DNA from: Pseudomonas sp. W4I3
Lineage (GTDB): Bacteria > Pseudomonadota > Gammaproteobacteria > Pseudomonadales > Pseudomonadaceae
Direction: 5' to 3'
Assembly: GCF_030816195.1 (NCBI RefSeq)
Contig: NZ_JAUSXS010000001.1
Coordinates: forward strand, 5,851,501-5,915,500
Length of the DNA: 64,000 nucleotides
Part shown: piece after piece, positions 47,712 to 56,116 of the stretch
How the letters are laid out: each line of letters starts with the position of its first letter
Numbering within the stretch: position 1 is the stretch's first letter
Notes under the pieces: model-generated
Databases searched by the model: none
The model's input: the letters and a program-made list of their open reading frames with translations, nothing else
Told to the model about the DNA's origin: nothing
Made by a program: the position numbers and the translations under genes

Positions 47712-49358
47712 TCAGCCAGGGGTTGAGCGGGCGACAAGGGCTTCTACATCCACGCCGCGCGGCAAGGCGCCATACACTCGACCGTGCGACTCGCCCAGGC
47801 GACTGGCAATAAACCCATCACTGACCGCCGCATTCCCAGCCTCCAGCAACAGCTTGGCCTGCAGCGCCAGGGCAATATCCTCAGTCAGCTGGCGGGCGCG
47901 GTACTGGATATCCTGGGTGTCCATGAACGCCGACTTCAACCGCTCGATGTGCCGCGCCAGTTGCTGGTCGCCATGCCCATCGCCGAGTTCGACAAACAAC
48001 GCCTCCAGCACGCCCGGCTCTTTCGACAAGGCCCGCAGCACGTCCAGGCATTGCACGTTGCCGGAGCCTTCCCACGTCGAATTCACCGGCGCCTCACGGT
48101 ACAGACGCGGCAGGATGCTGTCCTCGACATAACCGGCGCCGCCCATGCATTCGGCGGCTTCGTTGATCATGGCCGGCGCCCGCTTGCAGATCCAGTATTT
48201 GCCCACCGCCGTCACCAGCCGGGCGAACTTGGCTTCCTGTTCATTGCCCAGGTGATCCAGCGCCCGTCCCATGCGCAGGCTCAAGGCCAAGGCCGCTTCG
48301 CTTTCCAGGGCCAGGTCAGCCAGCACGTTCTGCATCAGCGGCTGTTCGCTGAGCACGCGGCCGCCCACCGAGCGATGGGCGCAGTGATGGCTCGCCTGGG
48401 TCAATGCCTGGCGCATCAGCGCGCTGGAACCGACCATGCAATCGAAGCGGGTCATGGCGACCATCTCGATGATGGTTGGCACGCCGCGCCCCTCTTCACC
48501 CACCATCCAGGCCAGGGCGCCACGGAACTCGACTTCGCTGGAGGCGTTGGAGCAGTTGCCCAGTTTGTTCTTCAAACGTTGAATGTAGAACTCGTTGCGC
48601 GTGTCATCCGGGCGATGCCGGGGCAGCAGGAAACAGGTCAGGCCCTTGTCGGTCTGGGCCAGGGTGAGGAAGCCGTCGCACATCGGCGCCGAGCAGAACC
48701 ATTTGTGGCCCACCAGTTCGTAAGCCTGCCCCGGGCCGCCCGCGCCCACCGCGTAAGCGCGGGTAGTGTTGGCGCGCACGTCGGTGCCGCCCTGCTTTTC
48801 AGTCATGGCCATGCCGATGGTGGCACCGGCCTTGTGGGCGATGCCGACGTTGCGCGGGTCGTATTGAGTATTGAGAATTTTCGGCAGCCAGAGGTCCGCC
48901 AGGTCGGGTTGCAAGCGCAAGGCCGGGACGCAGGCGAAGGTCATGGTCAGCGGGCAACCGCTGCCCGCTTCGGCCTGGCTGTGCAGGTAGGTCATCGCGG
49001 CGCGCGCCACGTGGGCGCCGGATTGCGGGTGGGTCCACGGCAACGACGGCAGGCCATGCTCGACGGCGGTGCGCATCAGTTCGTGGTAGGCGGGATGAAA
49101 CTCCACCAGATCGATCCGATGACCATAACGGTCATGGCTGCTGAACACCGGCTTGTGCTGATTGGCCAGGAACCCCGCCGCCATCAACGGCCCGCCGGCC
49201 AGCGCACCATAGGCATCGATACGCGACTCGGCCCAGCCGGCGCCGAAGCGACGCGTCCACTCTTGCAGGGGCAGGTCGATGCGGTACAGGTTGGTACCGT
49301 CCAGGGACGGTGGCTGGTTGGTGACGTCGTGGGTTTCGGCAAACCGGTGCAGATTCAT
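47712..49358 (-). CDS. aidB: AidB-type acyl-CoA dehydrogenase-family protein
   Basis: A 548-residue flavoprotein clearly related to E. coli AidB (541): shared blocks are SGAHVARAAMTYLHSQAEAGSGCPLTMTFA, GMAMTEKQGGTDVRANTTRA, VGHKWFCSAPMCDGFLTLAQT, LKNKLGNCSNASSEVEFRGA, AECMGGAGYVEDS-LPRLYREAPVNSTWEGSGNVQCLDVLR. AidB is induced by alkylation damage in E. coli and binds DNA; its C-terminal basic tail is less marked here. Whether this one has dehydrogenase activity or a repair role is not settled. ATG 49356-49358; preceded by GGAGG. Confidence 0.93.
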   Translation of the reverse strand: MNLHRFAETHDVTNQPPSLDGTNLYRIDLPLQEWTRRFGAGWAESRIDAYGALAGGPLMAAGFLANQHKPVFSSHDRYGHRIDLVEFHPAYHELMRTAVEHGLPSLPWTHPQSGAHVARAAMTYLHSQAEAGSGCPLTMTFACVPALRLQPDLADLWLPKILNTQYDPRNVGIAHKAGATIGMAMTEKQGGTDVRANTTRAYAVGAGGPGQAYELVGHKWFCSAPMCDGFLTLAQTDKGLTCFLLPRHRPDDTRNEFYIQRLKNKLGNCSNASSEVEFRGALAWMVGEEGRGVPTIIEMVAMTRFDCMVGSSALMRQALTQASHHCAHRSVGGRVLSEQPLMQNVLADLALESEAALALSLRMGRALDHLGNEQEAKFARLVTAVGKYWICKRAPAMINEAAECMGGAGYVEDSILPRLYREAPVNSTWEGSGNVQCLDVLRALSKEPGVLEALFVELGDGHGDQQLARHIERLKSAFMDTQDIQYRARQLTEDIALALQAKLLLEAGNAAVSDGFIASRLGESHGRVYGALPRGVDVEALVARSTPG

Positions 49359-49426
49359 GACGGGCCTCCTGGAAAAAGGCCACGTGACATCGGGGCCCTG
49401 ATTTCAGTTAAGCACCGTCACAAGCC

Positions 49427-51826
49427 TTAAAAAAGTGGCATACGTGCCGAATGCTCGGCGCTTTCGCCCTGCTGCGGACACAGTACGAGACGCTCCAGTG
49501 TCGCCTGCAAAGCCTCGAAACGTACCGGCTTGGCCAAGTGCTCGCTCATGCCGATGCCATGACAGCGCTCACGATCGGCCACATTCAGCGCCGTGCTCAG
49601 ACCGATCACCGGCAACTCACCGCAACCTGGCAAGGCACGAATCTGGCAGCACAACGAGAAGCCGCCCTCAGGCACATCCAACACCACCGCGTCGAACCTG
49701 TTCTCCTGCAAAGTAGCCAGCGCCGCCGGGCCACCGTCCACGGCCTTGACCCGATAACCCAGCTTGAGCAGCATGCCGCGCACCGCCAGTTGCGCCACGC
49801 TGTTGTCATCCACCAGCAGCACTGTGCATTCCAGCGGCGCTCGTTGTGCAGGCTGCACCTGCGTGGCCGGCTTCGGTTCGGGCGGGATCGTCTTGACGTC
49901 CATTTCCAGCTGGAAGCGGCTGCCCTTGCGGGGCTCTGAATGATGGGTGAGACGTCCGCCCGCCAGCTCGATCAACTGCCGGCAAATCGCCAGGCCAATG
50001 CCCAGGCCGCCGTATTCGCGGGTCATCGAGCCATCGAGTTGGAAGAAGCGCTGATACAGCGTGGCCTCGTCCAGGAAGGCGAAGCCGATACCGGTATCGG
50101 TCACGATAAAGCTCAAGCGCCATTCGCCATCTGCCTGGGGAACCCCAACCACGCGCAAGCGCACCGCGCCGTGGTGGGTGAATTTGAAGGCGTTGTCCAA
50201 CAGGCAATCCAGGCACTGGATCAGCTTGTCGGCGTCGCCGATCACGCGGTCCGGCACGGTATCGGCAACGTCAACGGAAAACTCCAGGCCCTTGGCCTGG
50301 GCGCTGGCGGTGAACTGCTGACGCAAGGTATCCAGCACCGCGCGCAAGCCAAACACCTGCGGTCGGGCAGCCAGGCGGCCGGCCTGCAACTCGGTCAGGG
50401 TGAGAATGCCGTTGACCATGCGCATCATGTCCCGCGCCGACCCCGCAGCGGTTTGCTGGTATTGCGCCAGGTCATCGTCCAGGGGCACGGTTTGCATCAG
50501 CTCGAGGGAGCCGATCACGCCGTTCATCGGCGTGCGTAACTCGTGAGTCAAGGTGGCGAGGAATTCATCCTTGAGCCGATTGCTGCGGGCCAGTTGCTGG
50601 TTGAGCACTTCGAGCTTCTGGCTGGCGTCGAACAGGATCTGCGCCTGCTGCTCACGCATGCCGTTGATACGGTCGGCCAGGGCCAGGGACAGCAGCGCGA
50701 CTTCGATGGCCGAGCCGATCTGGCTGGCATACATGGTGAGGAATACGTTGGGCAAGTAGCCCAGCACCATCAGCGTATTGACTACCCCACCAAGCAAGAA
50801 CGCCGACCAGGCGATGATGAAATAACGCGCCATGCGCTGGCCGCAATACCAAGCCTTGATCGCCGCCACGAAGATGGTCACGGTGAACACCAGCGCCAGC
50901 GCAGTGGCCAGGCGCAGCGCCACCGCGTAGCTGGTCAACAGCGCCAGCACCATGACCAGCCCGCCACAGGCCGTCAGCGCCAGCAAAGTGCGGTTGAGCC
51001 AGCGGCTGTGTTGCGCGGTGTGCAGGAAGCTGCGCGCGAACAGGCTGCCGAACAACGCCGCCGAGCCAATCAGGAACGGCACCGCCGCGTTCGCCCACCA
51101 CGGGTTGTTCGGCCAGAAGTACTCCACGGCCACGCCATTGACCGACAACTGATACAGGCCGAACGAGGCGATATACAGGATGTAATAGAGGTAGCTGGTG
51201 TCGCGCACGCTCAAGTAGATGAACAGGTTGTAGACCAGCATGCCCAGCAACACGCCGTAGATAGCGCCCAGCACATACAGGCGCAGCGGCTGCTCTTCCA
51301 TATAGGCAGTGCCTGCCCACAGGGTCAACGGCGCCTGGATCGAGCCTTGGCTTTGCAGGCGCAGGTAGACCGTCTGCCGCTGGTCGGGCACGAAGTTGAG
51401 CTTGAACAGGTAGTTGCTCTGGCGCACTTCACGGCTGGAAAAGGGTAATGCGCTGCCGGTGCGGGTGGTCAGCCGATAGTTGCCGGTGCCGTCGTTCTGG
51501 TACAGGTCCAGGCGATTGAGCGGCGGGTAAGCCAGTTCCAGAAACCAGGTACGCGGGGAGCGAGGGTCAATGGCGGTGTAGTGCAGGTTGACCTTGAGCC
51601 AGAACACCGAGCGCGAATAACCGGCATTAAGGGTGGGCTTGTCGTGAGTCTTGAATTGGGTGGCGTAGGCAGGGGAGCTGACGTCGGCGATGGTGAGGGT
51701 GCCGGTGGGGTCTTCGAGCACTTGCATGACCCGGCCCAGTGGCAGGCTTCGGGTGCTCTGATTGAACTCGACGGCGCCGGCCAGCAGCGGCAGCCCGCAC
51801 AATAATAAAATCAGCAAATAGCGCAT
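49427..51826 (-). CDS. 7TM sensor hybrid histidine kinase with receiver domain
   Basis: A 799-residue kinase. Signal MRYLLILLLCGLPLLAGAVEFNQ, then a 7TMR-DISMED2 extracellular domain (about 25-175), seven membrane helices of 7TMR-DISM_7TM (about 180-390), HisKA with HELRTPMNGVIGSLELMQ (phospho-His about 427), HATPase (DNAFKFTHHGAVRL; DTGIGFAF; GGLGIGLAICRQL), and a receiver (about 665-790). The receiver has LLVDDNSV and LAKPV, and the phosphoacceptor Asp in VVLDVPEGGF, where the usual D-x-x-M-P loop is shortened to DVP. DISM kinases sense carbohydrates or other extracellular signals. No cognate regulator gene is adjacent. Confidence 0.93.
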   Translation of the reverse strand: MRYLLILLLCGLPLLAGAVEFNQSTRSLPLGRVMQVLEDPTGTLTIADVSSPAYATQFKTHDKPTLNAGYSRSVFWLKVNLHYTAIDPRSPRTWFLELAYPPLNRLDLYQNDGTGNYRLTTRTGSALPFSSREVRQSNYLFKLNFVPDQRQTVYLRLQSQGSIQAPLTLWAGTAYMEEQPLRLYVLGAIYGVLLGMLVYNLFIYLSVRDTSYLYYILYIASFGLYQLSVNGVAVEYFWPNNPWWANAAVPFLIGSAALFGSLFARSFLHTAQHSRWLNRTLLALTACGGLVMVLALLTSYAVALRLATALALVFTVTIFVAAIKAWYCGQRMARYFIIAWSAFLLGGVVNTLMVLGYLPNVFLTMYASQIGSAIEVALLSLALADRINGMREQQAQILFDASQKLEVLNQQLARSNRLKDEFLATLTHELRTPMNGVIGSLELMQTVPLDDDLAQYQQTAAGSARDMMRMVNGILTLTELQAGRLAARPQVFGLRAVLDTLRQQFTASAQAKGLEFSVDVADTVPDRVIGDADKLIQCLDCLLDNAFKFTHHGAVRLRVVGVPQADGEWRLSFIVTDTGIGFAFLDEATLYQRFFQLDGSMTREYGGLGIGLAICRQLIELAGGRLTHHSEPRKGSRFQLEMDVKTIPPEPKPATQVQPAQRAPLECTVLLVDDNSVAQLAVRGMLLKLGYRVKAVDGGPAALATLQENRFDAVVLDVPEGGFSLCCQIRALPGCGELPVIGLSTALNVADRERCHGIGMSEHLAKPVRFEALQATLERLVLCPQQGESAEHSARMPLF

Positions 51827-52099
51827 AGAGCCCCAGCGTGGCCTGTCCGGTTATGTCAAAAAGCCCCCCATCCTTTTGAGAAGACGTATACCGGCGATAC
51901 AGTAAGTTGTTTGGATCCACTCTAGCATAGCCGCTAAAGGCCATTGGACACCATTGGAACTATTTTTTGGAGGGCTCTGGAACGTGGCTTTCAGGGGCAT
52001 TCATTCGTTTTTCTGCGATTACAAAGGCGCTGTGCAACGCAACATTCCCTTATCGCCGGACAGCCACGCAAAAAGCGTTTGGTGGTAAGCTCGCGCACC

Positions 52100-52897
52100 A
52101 TGAATATCTACAGCTCTCGCCCTGTTGTTCTCTGTCTCTCCGGCCATGATCCCAGTGGTGGCGCCGGCTTGCAGGCAGATATCGAAGCCCTGCTCGCCCA
52201 GGGTTGCCACGCGGCGCCTGCCGTCACCGCGCTGACCGTGCAGAACACCGTCAATGTCAGCGACTTCCGCGTGCTCGACCGCGAGTGGGTGCTGGCCCAG
52301 GCCAATGCCGTGCTCGGCGATTCCGAAGTCGCGGCGGTGAAGCTGGGCATGCTGGGGTCTACGGCGATGGTCGACACGGTGGTCGAACTGCTGCAAGCGC
52401 ACCCGCACCTGCCGGTGGTCTGCGACCCGGTGCTGCGCGCCGGCGGCGGTGGCAGTCTGGGCAAGGATGAAGTCGGCTATGCGATGCGCGAGCGGCTGTT
52501 GCCGCTGGCACTGATCGCCACGCCCAACCTGCCCGAAGCGCGCATCCTTGCCGAATTGCCTGACGGCAGCGCCGATGAATGCGCCGAGAAGCTGCTCCCT
52601 TTCATCAAGCACCTGCTGATCACCGGCGGCCACGGCGACGAGCACGAAGTGCACAACCGCCTGTACAGCCGCGACGGCAGCCGCCATACCTATACGTGCC
52701 AGCGTCTGCCCGGCAGCTATCACGGCTCCGGTTGCACGCTGGCCAGCGCATTGGCGGGGCGACTCGCCCAGGGCGAAGGCCTGGCCAGCGCCGTGCAGTC
52801 GGCGCTTAACTACACCTGGCGCACCTTGCGTGACGCCGAACAACTCGGCCAGGGCCAGTTCGTACCGCGTCGGTTGCCACTGGATTTCTGCTCGTAG
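52100..52897 (+). CDS. thiD: Hydroxymethylpyrimidine/phosphomethylpyrimidine kinase ThiD
   Basis: A 265-residue ribokinase-fold enzyme that phosphorylates HMP twice to HMP-PP for thiamine synthesis. It starts MNIYSSRPVVLCLSGHDPSGGAGLQADI, the ThiD signature, followed by VTALTVQNTVNV, VVCDPVLRAGGGGSL and LITGGHGDEHEVHN, with the anion-hole motif GSYHGSGCTLASALAG near residue 215. I took ATG 52100 and not the longer frame. thiE follows after 49 bases and hemL after thiE, the normal Pseudomonas order. I see no TPP riboswitch in the 273-base leader. Confidence 0.96.
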   Translation: MNIYSSRPVVLCLSGHDPSGGAGLQADIEALLAQGCHAAPAVTALTVQNTVNVSDFRVLDREWVLAQANAVLGDSEVAAVKLGMLGSTAMVDTVVELLQAHPHLPVVCDPVLRAGGGGSLGKDEVGYAMRERLLPLALIATPNLPEARILAELPDGSADECAEKLLPFIKHLLITGGHGDEHEVHNRLYSRDGSRHTYTCQRLPGSYHGSGCTLASALAGRLAQGEGLASAVQSALNYTWRTLRDAEQLGQGQFVPRRLPLDFCS

Positions 52898-52946
52898 CTC
52901 ACCGTTCATCACCACTTACCGCTCGTCACAGCAAGGGGCTTGCCCG

Positions 52947-53576
52947 ATGAAACTACGTGGCCTTTACGCCATTACCGACAGCCAACTGTTGGCCGGCAAG
53001 TTCCTCGCCTACGTCGAAGCGGCGCTGGAAGGCGGCGTGACGCTGCTGCAGTACCGCGACAAAAGCAGCGACGACGCGCGCCGCCTGCGTGAAGCCGAGA
53101 AACTGCGGGAGCTGTGCGCGCGCTACAAGACCCAATTGATCATCAACGACGACGCCGAACTGGCCGCACGCCTGGGCGTGGGCGTGCACCTGGGCCAGAC
53201 CGACGGCCCGCTGACCCCGGCCCGTTCGCTGCTCGGCTCCAGGGCGATCATCGGTGCCACGTGCCACAGCCAGATCGAACTGGCCGAACAGGCCGCCAGG
53301 GAGGGCGCCAGCTATGTCGCCTTTGGCCGCTTCTTCAATTCCACGACCAAGCCCGGCGCCCCTGCCGCCAGCCTTGACATGCTGGCCGAGGCGCGCAAGC
53401 GCCTGCACCTGCCGATCTGCGTGATCGGCGGCGTGACCCTGGAAAACGCCGAACCGCTGGTGGCCCACGGGGCCGACCTGCTCGCCGTGGTGCACGGCCT
53501 GTTCGGCGCCGACAGCACCCAGGAAGTCACGCGCCGCGCCCGTGCATTCAACGACCTTCTTAAATCTTCAGTTTAG
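52947..53576 (+). CDS. thiE: Thiamine phosphate synthase ThiE
   Basis: A 209-residue TIM barrel that joins HMP-PP and the thiazole phosphate to thiamine phosphate. It starts MKLRGLYAITDSQLLAG and contains GGVTLLQYRDKSSDDARRL, LIINDDAELAARLGVGVHLGQTDGP, VAFGRFFNSTTKPGAPAAS and CVIGGVTLENAEPLVAHGADLLAVV, the ThiE landmarks, including the pyrophosphate-binding residues. Length is as usual. ATG 52947 has a fair upstream AAGGGG. It lies between thiD and hemL, spaced 49 and 11 bases. Confidence 0.96.
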   Translation: MKLRGLYAITDSQLLAGKFLAYVEAALEGGVTLLQYRDKSSDDARRLREAEKLRELCARYKTQLIINDDAELAARLGVGVHLGQTDGPLTPARSLLGSRAIIGATCHSQIELAEQAAREGASYVAFGRFFNSTTKPGAPAASLDMLAEARKRLHLPICVIGGVTLENAEPLVAHGADLLAVVHGLFGADSTQEVTRRARAFNDLLKSSV

Positions 53577-53587
53577 AGAGCCCGATC

Positions 53588-54871
53588 ATGTCCCGTTCCG
53601 AAACCCTGTTTGCCAACGCCCAGAAACACATCCCCGGTGGTGTGAACTCCCCCGTGCGTGCGTTCAAGAGCGTGGGCGGCACGCCGTTGTTCTTCAAGCA
53701 CGCAGAAGGCGCCTATGTCACCGACGAAGATGACAAGCGCTACGTCGACTATGTCGGCTCCTGGGGCCCGATGATCCTCGGTCACAGCCATCCGGACGTG
53801 CTGGACGCCGTACGCCAGCAACTGCAGCACGGTTTGTCCTACGGTGCTCCGACCGCGATGGAAACCGAGATGGCCGACCTGGTCTGCTCGATCGTGCCGT
53901 CGATGGAAATGGTGCGCATGGTCAGCTCCGGCACCGAAGCCACCATGAGCGCCATCCGTCTGGCCCGTGGTTTCACCGGTCGCGACAGCATCATCAAATT
54001 CGAAGGCTGCTACCACGGCCATTCCGACAGCCTGCTGGTAAAAGCCGGTTCCGGCGCGCTGACCCAGGGCGTACCGAGTTCGGCCGGCGTACCGGCGGCG
54101 TTCGCCAAGCACACCCTGACCCTGCCGTTCAACGACATCGCCGCCGTGGAGCAGATGCTCAGTGAAGTCGGCCAGGACGTTGCGTGCATCATCGTCGAGC
54201 CGGTCGCCGGCAACATGAACTGCGTGCCCCCGGCCCCGGGTTTCCTCGAAGGCTTGCGCGAGCAGTGCGACAAGCACGGCGTGGTGCTGATTTTTGACGA
54301 AGTGATGACCGGCTTCCGCGTCGCCCTCGGCGGTGCCCAGGCTCACTACGGCGTCACACCGGACCTGAGCACCTTCGGCAAAATCATCGGTGGCGGCATG
54401 CCCGTGGGCTGCTTCGGCGGCAAGCGCGAGATCATGCAGCACATCGCGCCCCTGGGCCCGGTCTACCAGGCCGGCACCCTGTCCGGTAACCCGCTGGCAA
54501 TGGCGGCCGGCCTGACCACCCTGCGTTTGATCAGCCGTCCGGGCTTTCACGCCGAGCTGACCGACTACACCACCCGCCTGCTGGACGGCCTGCAAGTGCG
54601 CGCCGACGCCGCCGGCATCCCGTTTGTGACCACCCAGGCCGGCGGCATGTTTGGCCTGTATTTCAGCGGCGCCGACGACATCGTCACCTTTGATGACGTC
54701 ATGGGCAGCGACGCCGACTTGTTCAAGCGCTTCTTCCACCTGATGCTCGAAGGCGGTGTGTACCTGGCACCAAGCGCCTTTGAAGCCGGCTTCACCTCGA
54801 TCGCCCATGGCGACGCCGAGCTGAAACTGACCCTGGATGCTGCCGAGCGTGCCTTTGCGGCCCTGAAATAA
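53588..54871 (+). CDS. hemL: Glutamate-1-semialdehyde 2,1-aminomutase HemL
   Basis: A 427-residue PLP enzyme that makes 5-aminolevulinate for haem and tetrapyrroles in the C5 pathway. It starts MSRSETLFANAQKHIPGGVNSPVRAFKSVGG, the family start, and contains SSGTEATMSAIRLARG, EGCYHGHSDSLLVKAGSG, LIFDEVMTGFRVALGGAQ and the Schiff-base Lys in TFGKIIGGGMPVGCFGG (about residue 265). It follows thiE by 11 bases, so it is read in the thiDE transcript, at least in part. A strong hairpin follows. Confidence 0.97.
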   Translation: MSRSETLFANAQKHIPGGVNSPVRAFKSVGGTPLFFKHAEGAYVTDEDDKRYVDYVGSWGPMILGHSHPDVLDAVRQQLQHGLSYGAPTAMETEMADLVCSIVPSMEMVRMVSSGTEATMSAIRLARGFTGRDSIIKFEGCYHGHSDSLLVKAGSGALTQGVPSSAGVPAAFAKHTLTLPFNDIAAVEQMLSEVGQDVACIIVEPVAGNMNCVPPAPGFLEGLREQCDKHGVVLIFDEVMTGFRVALGGAQAHYGVTPDLSTFGKIIGGGMPVGCFGGKREIMQHIAPLGPVYQAGTLSGNPLAMAAGLTTLRLISRPGFHAELTDYTTRLLDGLQVRADAAGIPFVTTQAGGMFGLYFSGADDIVTFDDVMGSDADLFKRFFHLMLEGGVYLAPSAFEAGFTSIAHGDAELKLTLDAAERAFAALK

Positions 54872-54883
54872 GTGACGGCGCTG

Positions 54884-54912
54884 ATCTGACGTTGCCCGTG
54901 GCAGCGTCAGAT
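54884..54912 (+). terminator. Hairpin terminator after hemL
   Basis: ATCTGACGTTGCC pairs with GGCAGCGTCAGAT: 13 base pairs (one G-U) with a CGT loop, 13 bases after the hemL stop. It is followed by TTGCTACTTTGCTT, a weakly T-rich tail. This ends the thiD-thiE-hemL unit. Confidence 0.75.
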
Positions 54913-55097
54913 TTGCTACTTTGCTTACAGAGATTTCCTGCTTTTTTCGAGAATTGCCCTGCAATCCGGCAGATAACTTGCCCAAGCAGCAGAAAAACGA
55001 GTAAAGACTTTGTAAGCAGAGGCCTGCTTATTTCATAATGCGCGCTTATTGGACTCCTTGAGGGTCCGCGCGCCCCGTCAGAGGTAAGTCGATTCCC

Positions 55098-55652
55098 ATG
55101 AAACGCACCGGCCGCACCCTGGTTCTGGGCTGCCTGTTGCTCCTTCAGCCGCTGCTGGCGCATGCACAAGCAGGCGGCAACTCGTTGTTAATCCCAGCGA
55201 TGGGTCGCTGCACCCTCAATACCCAGCCGGACACCCAGGCCGAAGCCCTGAGCGCGTGCCAGAAACAGGCCGATGAGGGGGACGCGCAAGCGCAATACGA
55301 GTTGGGCGAGTACTACCACGACAGCAAGAACCCGGCCGTCGACCTCAACAAAGCGTTGAGCTACTTCGAGAAGGCCTCGCTCCAGGGCCACGCCCAGGCG
55401 CAATTCCAGTTGGGCAACATGTTCTTTCGCGGTGAAGGTGTACCGGCCAATAACGTCCAGGCCTACATCGTGCTGAAAATGGCTGCGGTCAACGGCGCCG
55501 AAGACGCGCTGGACACCGCCGACGAAGTCGCCGAGCACATGCAGCGCGATGAACTGGAAGTGGCAACCCAGGTGCTGGGGCAGATCTTCCGCAATTACCT
55601 GCAGGAACTGCAGAGTGCCGACGGGCGTTCGCCCTTCTCACCCCTGCCCTGA
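55098..55652 (+). CDS. Sel1-repeat (tetratricopeptide-like) exported protein
   Basis: A 184-residue protein with a Sec signal (MKRTGRTLVLGCLLLLQPLLAHAQAGG; cleavage likely after HAQA). Two to three Sel1-like repeats follow: ACQKQADEGDAQAQYELGEYYHDSKN and ALSYFEKASLQGHAQAQFQLGNMFFRGEGVPANNVQAYIVLKMAAVNGAED. Sel1 proteins are periplasmic adaptors. A lone Cys in the signal (LGCLLL) does not fit a lipobox well. The gene stands alone and is convergent with the DUF1820 gene. Confidence 0.86.
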   Translation: MKRTGRTLVLGCLLLLQPLLAHAQAGGNSLLIPAMGRCTLNTQPDTQAEALSACQKQADEGDAQAQYELGEYYHDSKNPAVDLNKALSYFEKASLQGHAQAQFQLGNMFFRGEGVPANNVQAYIVLKMAAVNGAEDALDTADEVAEHMQRDELEVATQVLGQIFRNYLQELQSADGRSPFSPLP

Positions 55653-55658
55653 CCGGCC

Positions 55659-55985
55659 TTACTTCTCAGGCATTGGCATCGGAAACGGCATGACATTGCT
55701 CACGCCGCGCGCTTCGCTGATCTTGGGCGTGCCCAGGCGCTCGACTTCATCGATGCGCACAATCGAATGCATCGGCACAAAACTGCGCACCACGCCTTCA
55801 AACTGAGCCTTGAGCTTTTCTTCGCCCGGGTCGACGACCAACTGGGTGCGCTCGCCAAAGACGAACTCTTCCACCTCCAGAAAGCCCCACAGATCACTTT
55901 GATAGATCTGCTTGGCGTACATTTCGAACACCTGGCCCTGGTTGAGGAAAATCACCTTGTAGATTGGAGCTTCACGTTTGGTCAT
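55659..55985 (-). CDS. DUF1820-family protein
   Basis: A 108-residue protein of the DUF1820 family, found in gamma-proteobacteria. It starts MTKREAPIYKVIFLNQGQVFEMYAKQIYQSDLWGFLEVEEFVFGERTQLVVDPGEEKL. Central GTPK after RSFVPMHSIVRIDEVERL, then VMPFPMPMPE at the end. The composition is that of a small, soluble, beta-rich protein. No function is known. I start at ATG 55983-55985. The miaB gene is divergent, 131 bases away. Confidence 0.9.
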   Translation of the reverse strand: MTKREAPIYKVIFLNQGQVFEMYAKQIYQSDLWGFLEVEEFVFGERTQLVVDPGEEKLKAQFEGVVRSFVPMHSIVRIDEVERLGTPKISEARGVSNVMPFPMPMPEK

Positions 55986-56116
55986 GGTGGGCGAGCAACA
56001 CATCGGGGATATAAAAGAGGGCGCGAACTATAGCATGGCACCCGATGCACAGCGCTAGGAACCAATGGGCATGCCCCCTATAATGCGCGGTTCTTTACCA
56101 CCAGTTGACGATTCCC

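Noticed and set aside
47784..49430. Long plus-strand open frame (548 codons) antisense to aidB
   Set aside because: Antisense shadow; the minus frame has clear AidB similarity throughout.
51827..52099. Possible TPP riboswitch before thiD
   Set aside because: None of the conserved THI-box words (CTGAGA, ACCTGATCTGG) is found in the leader.
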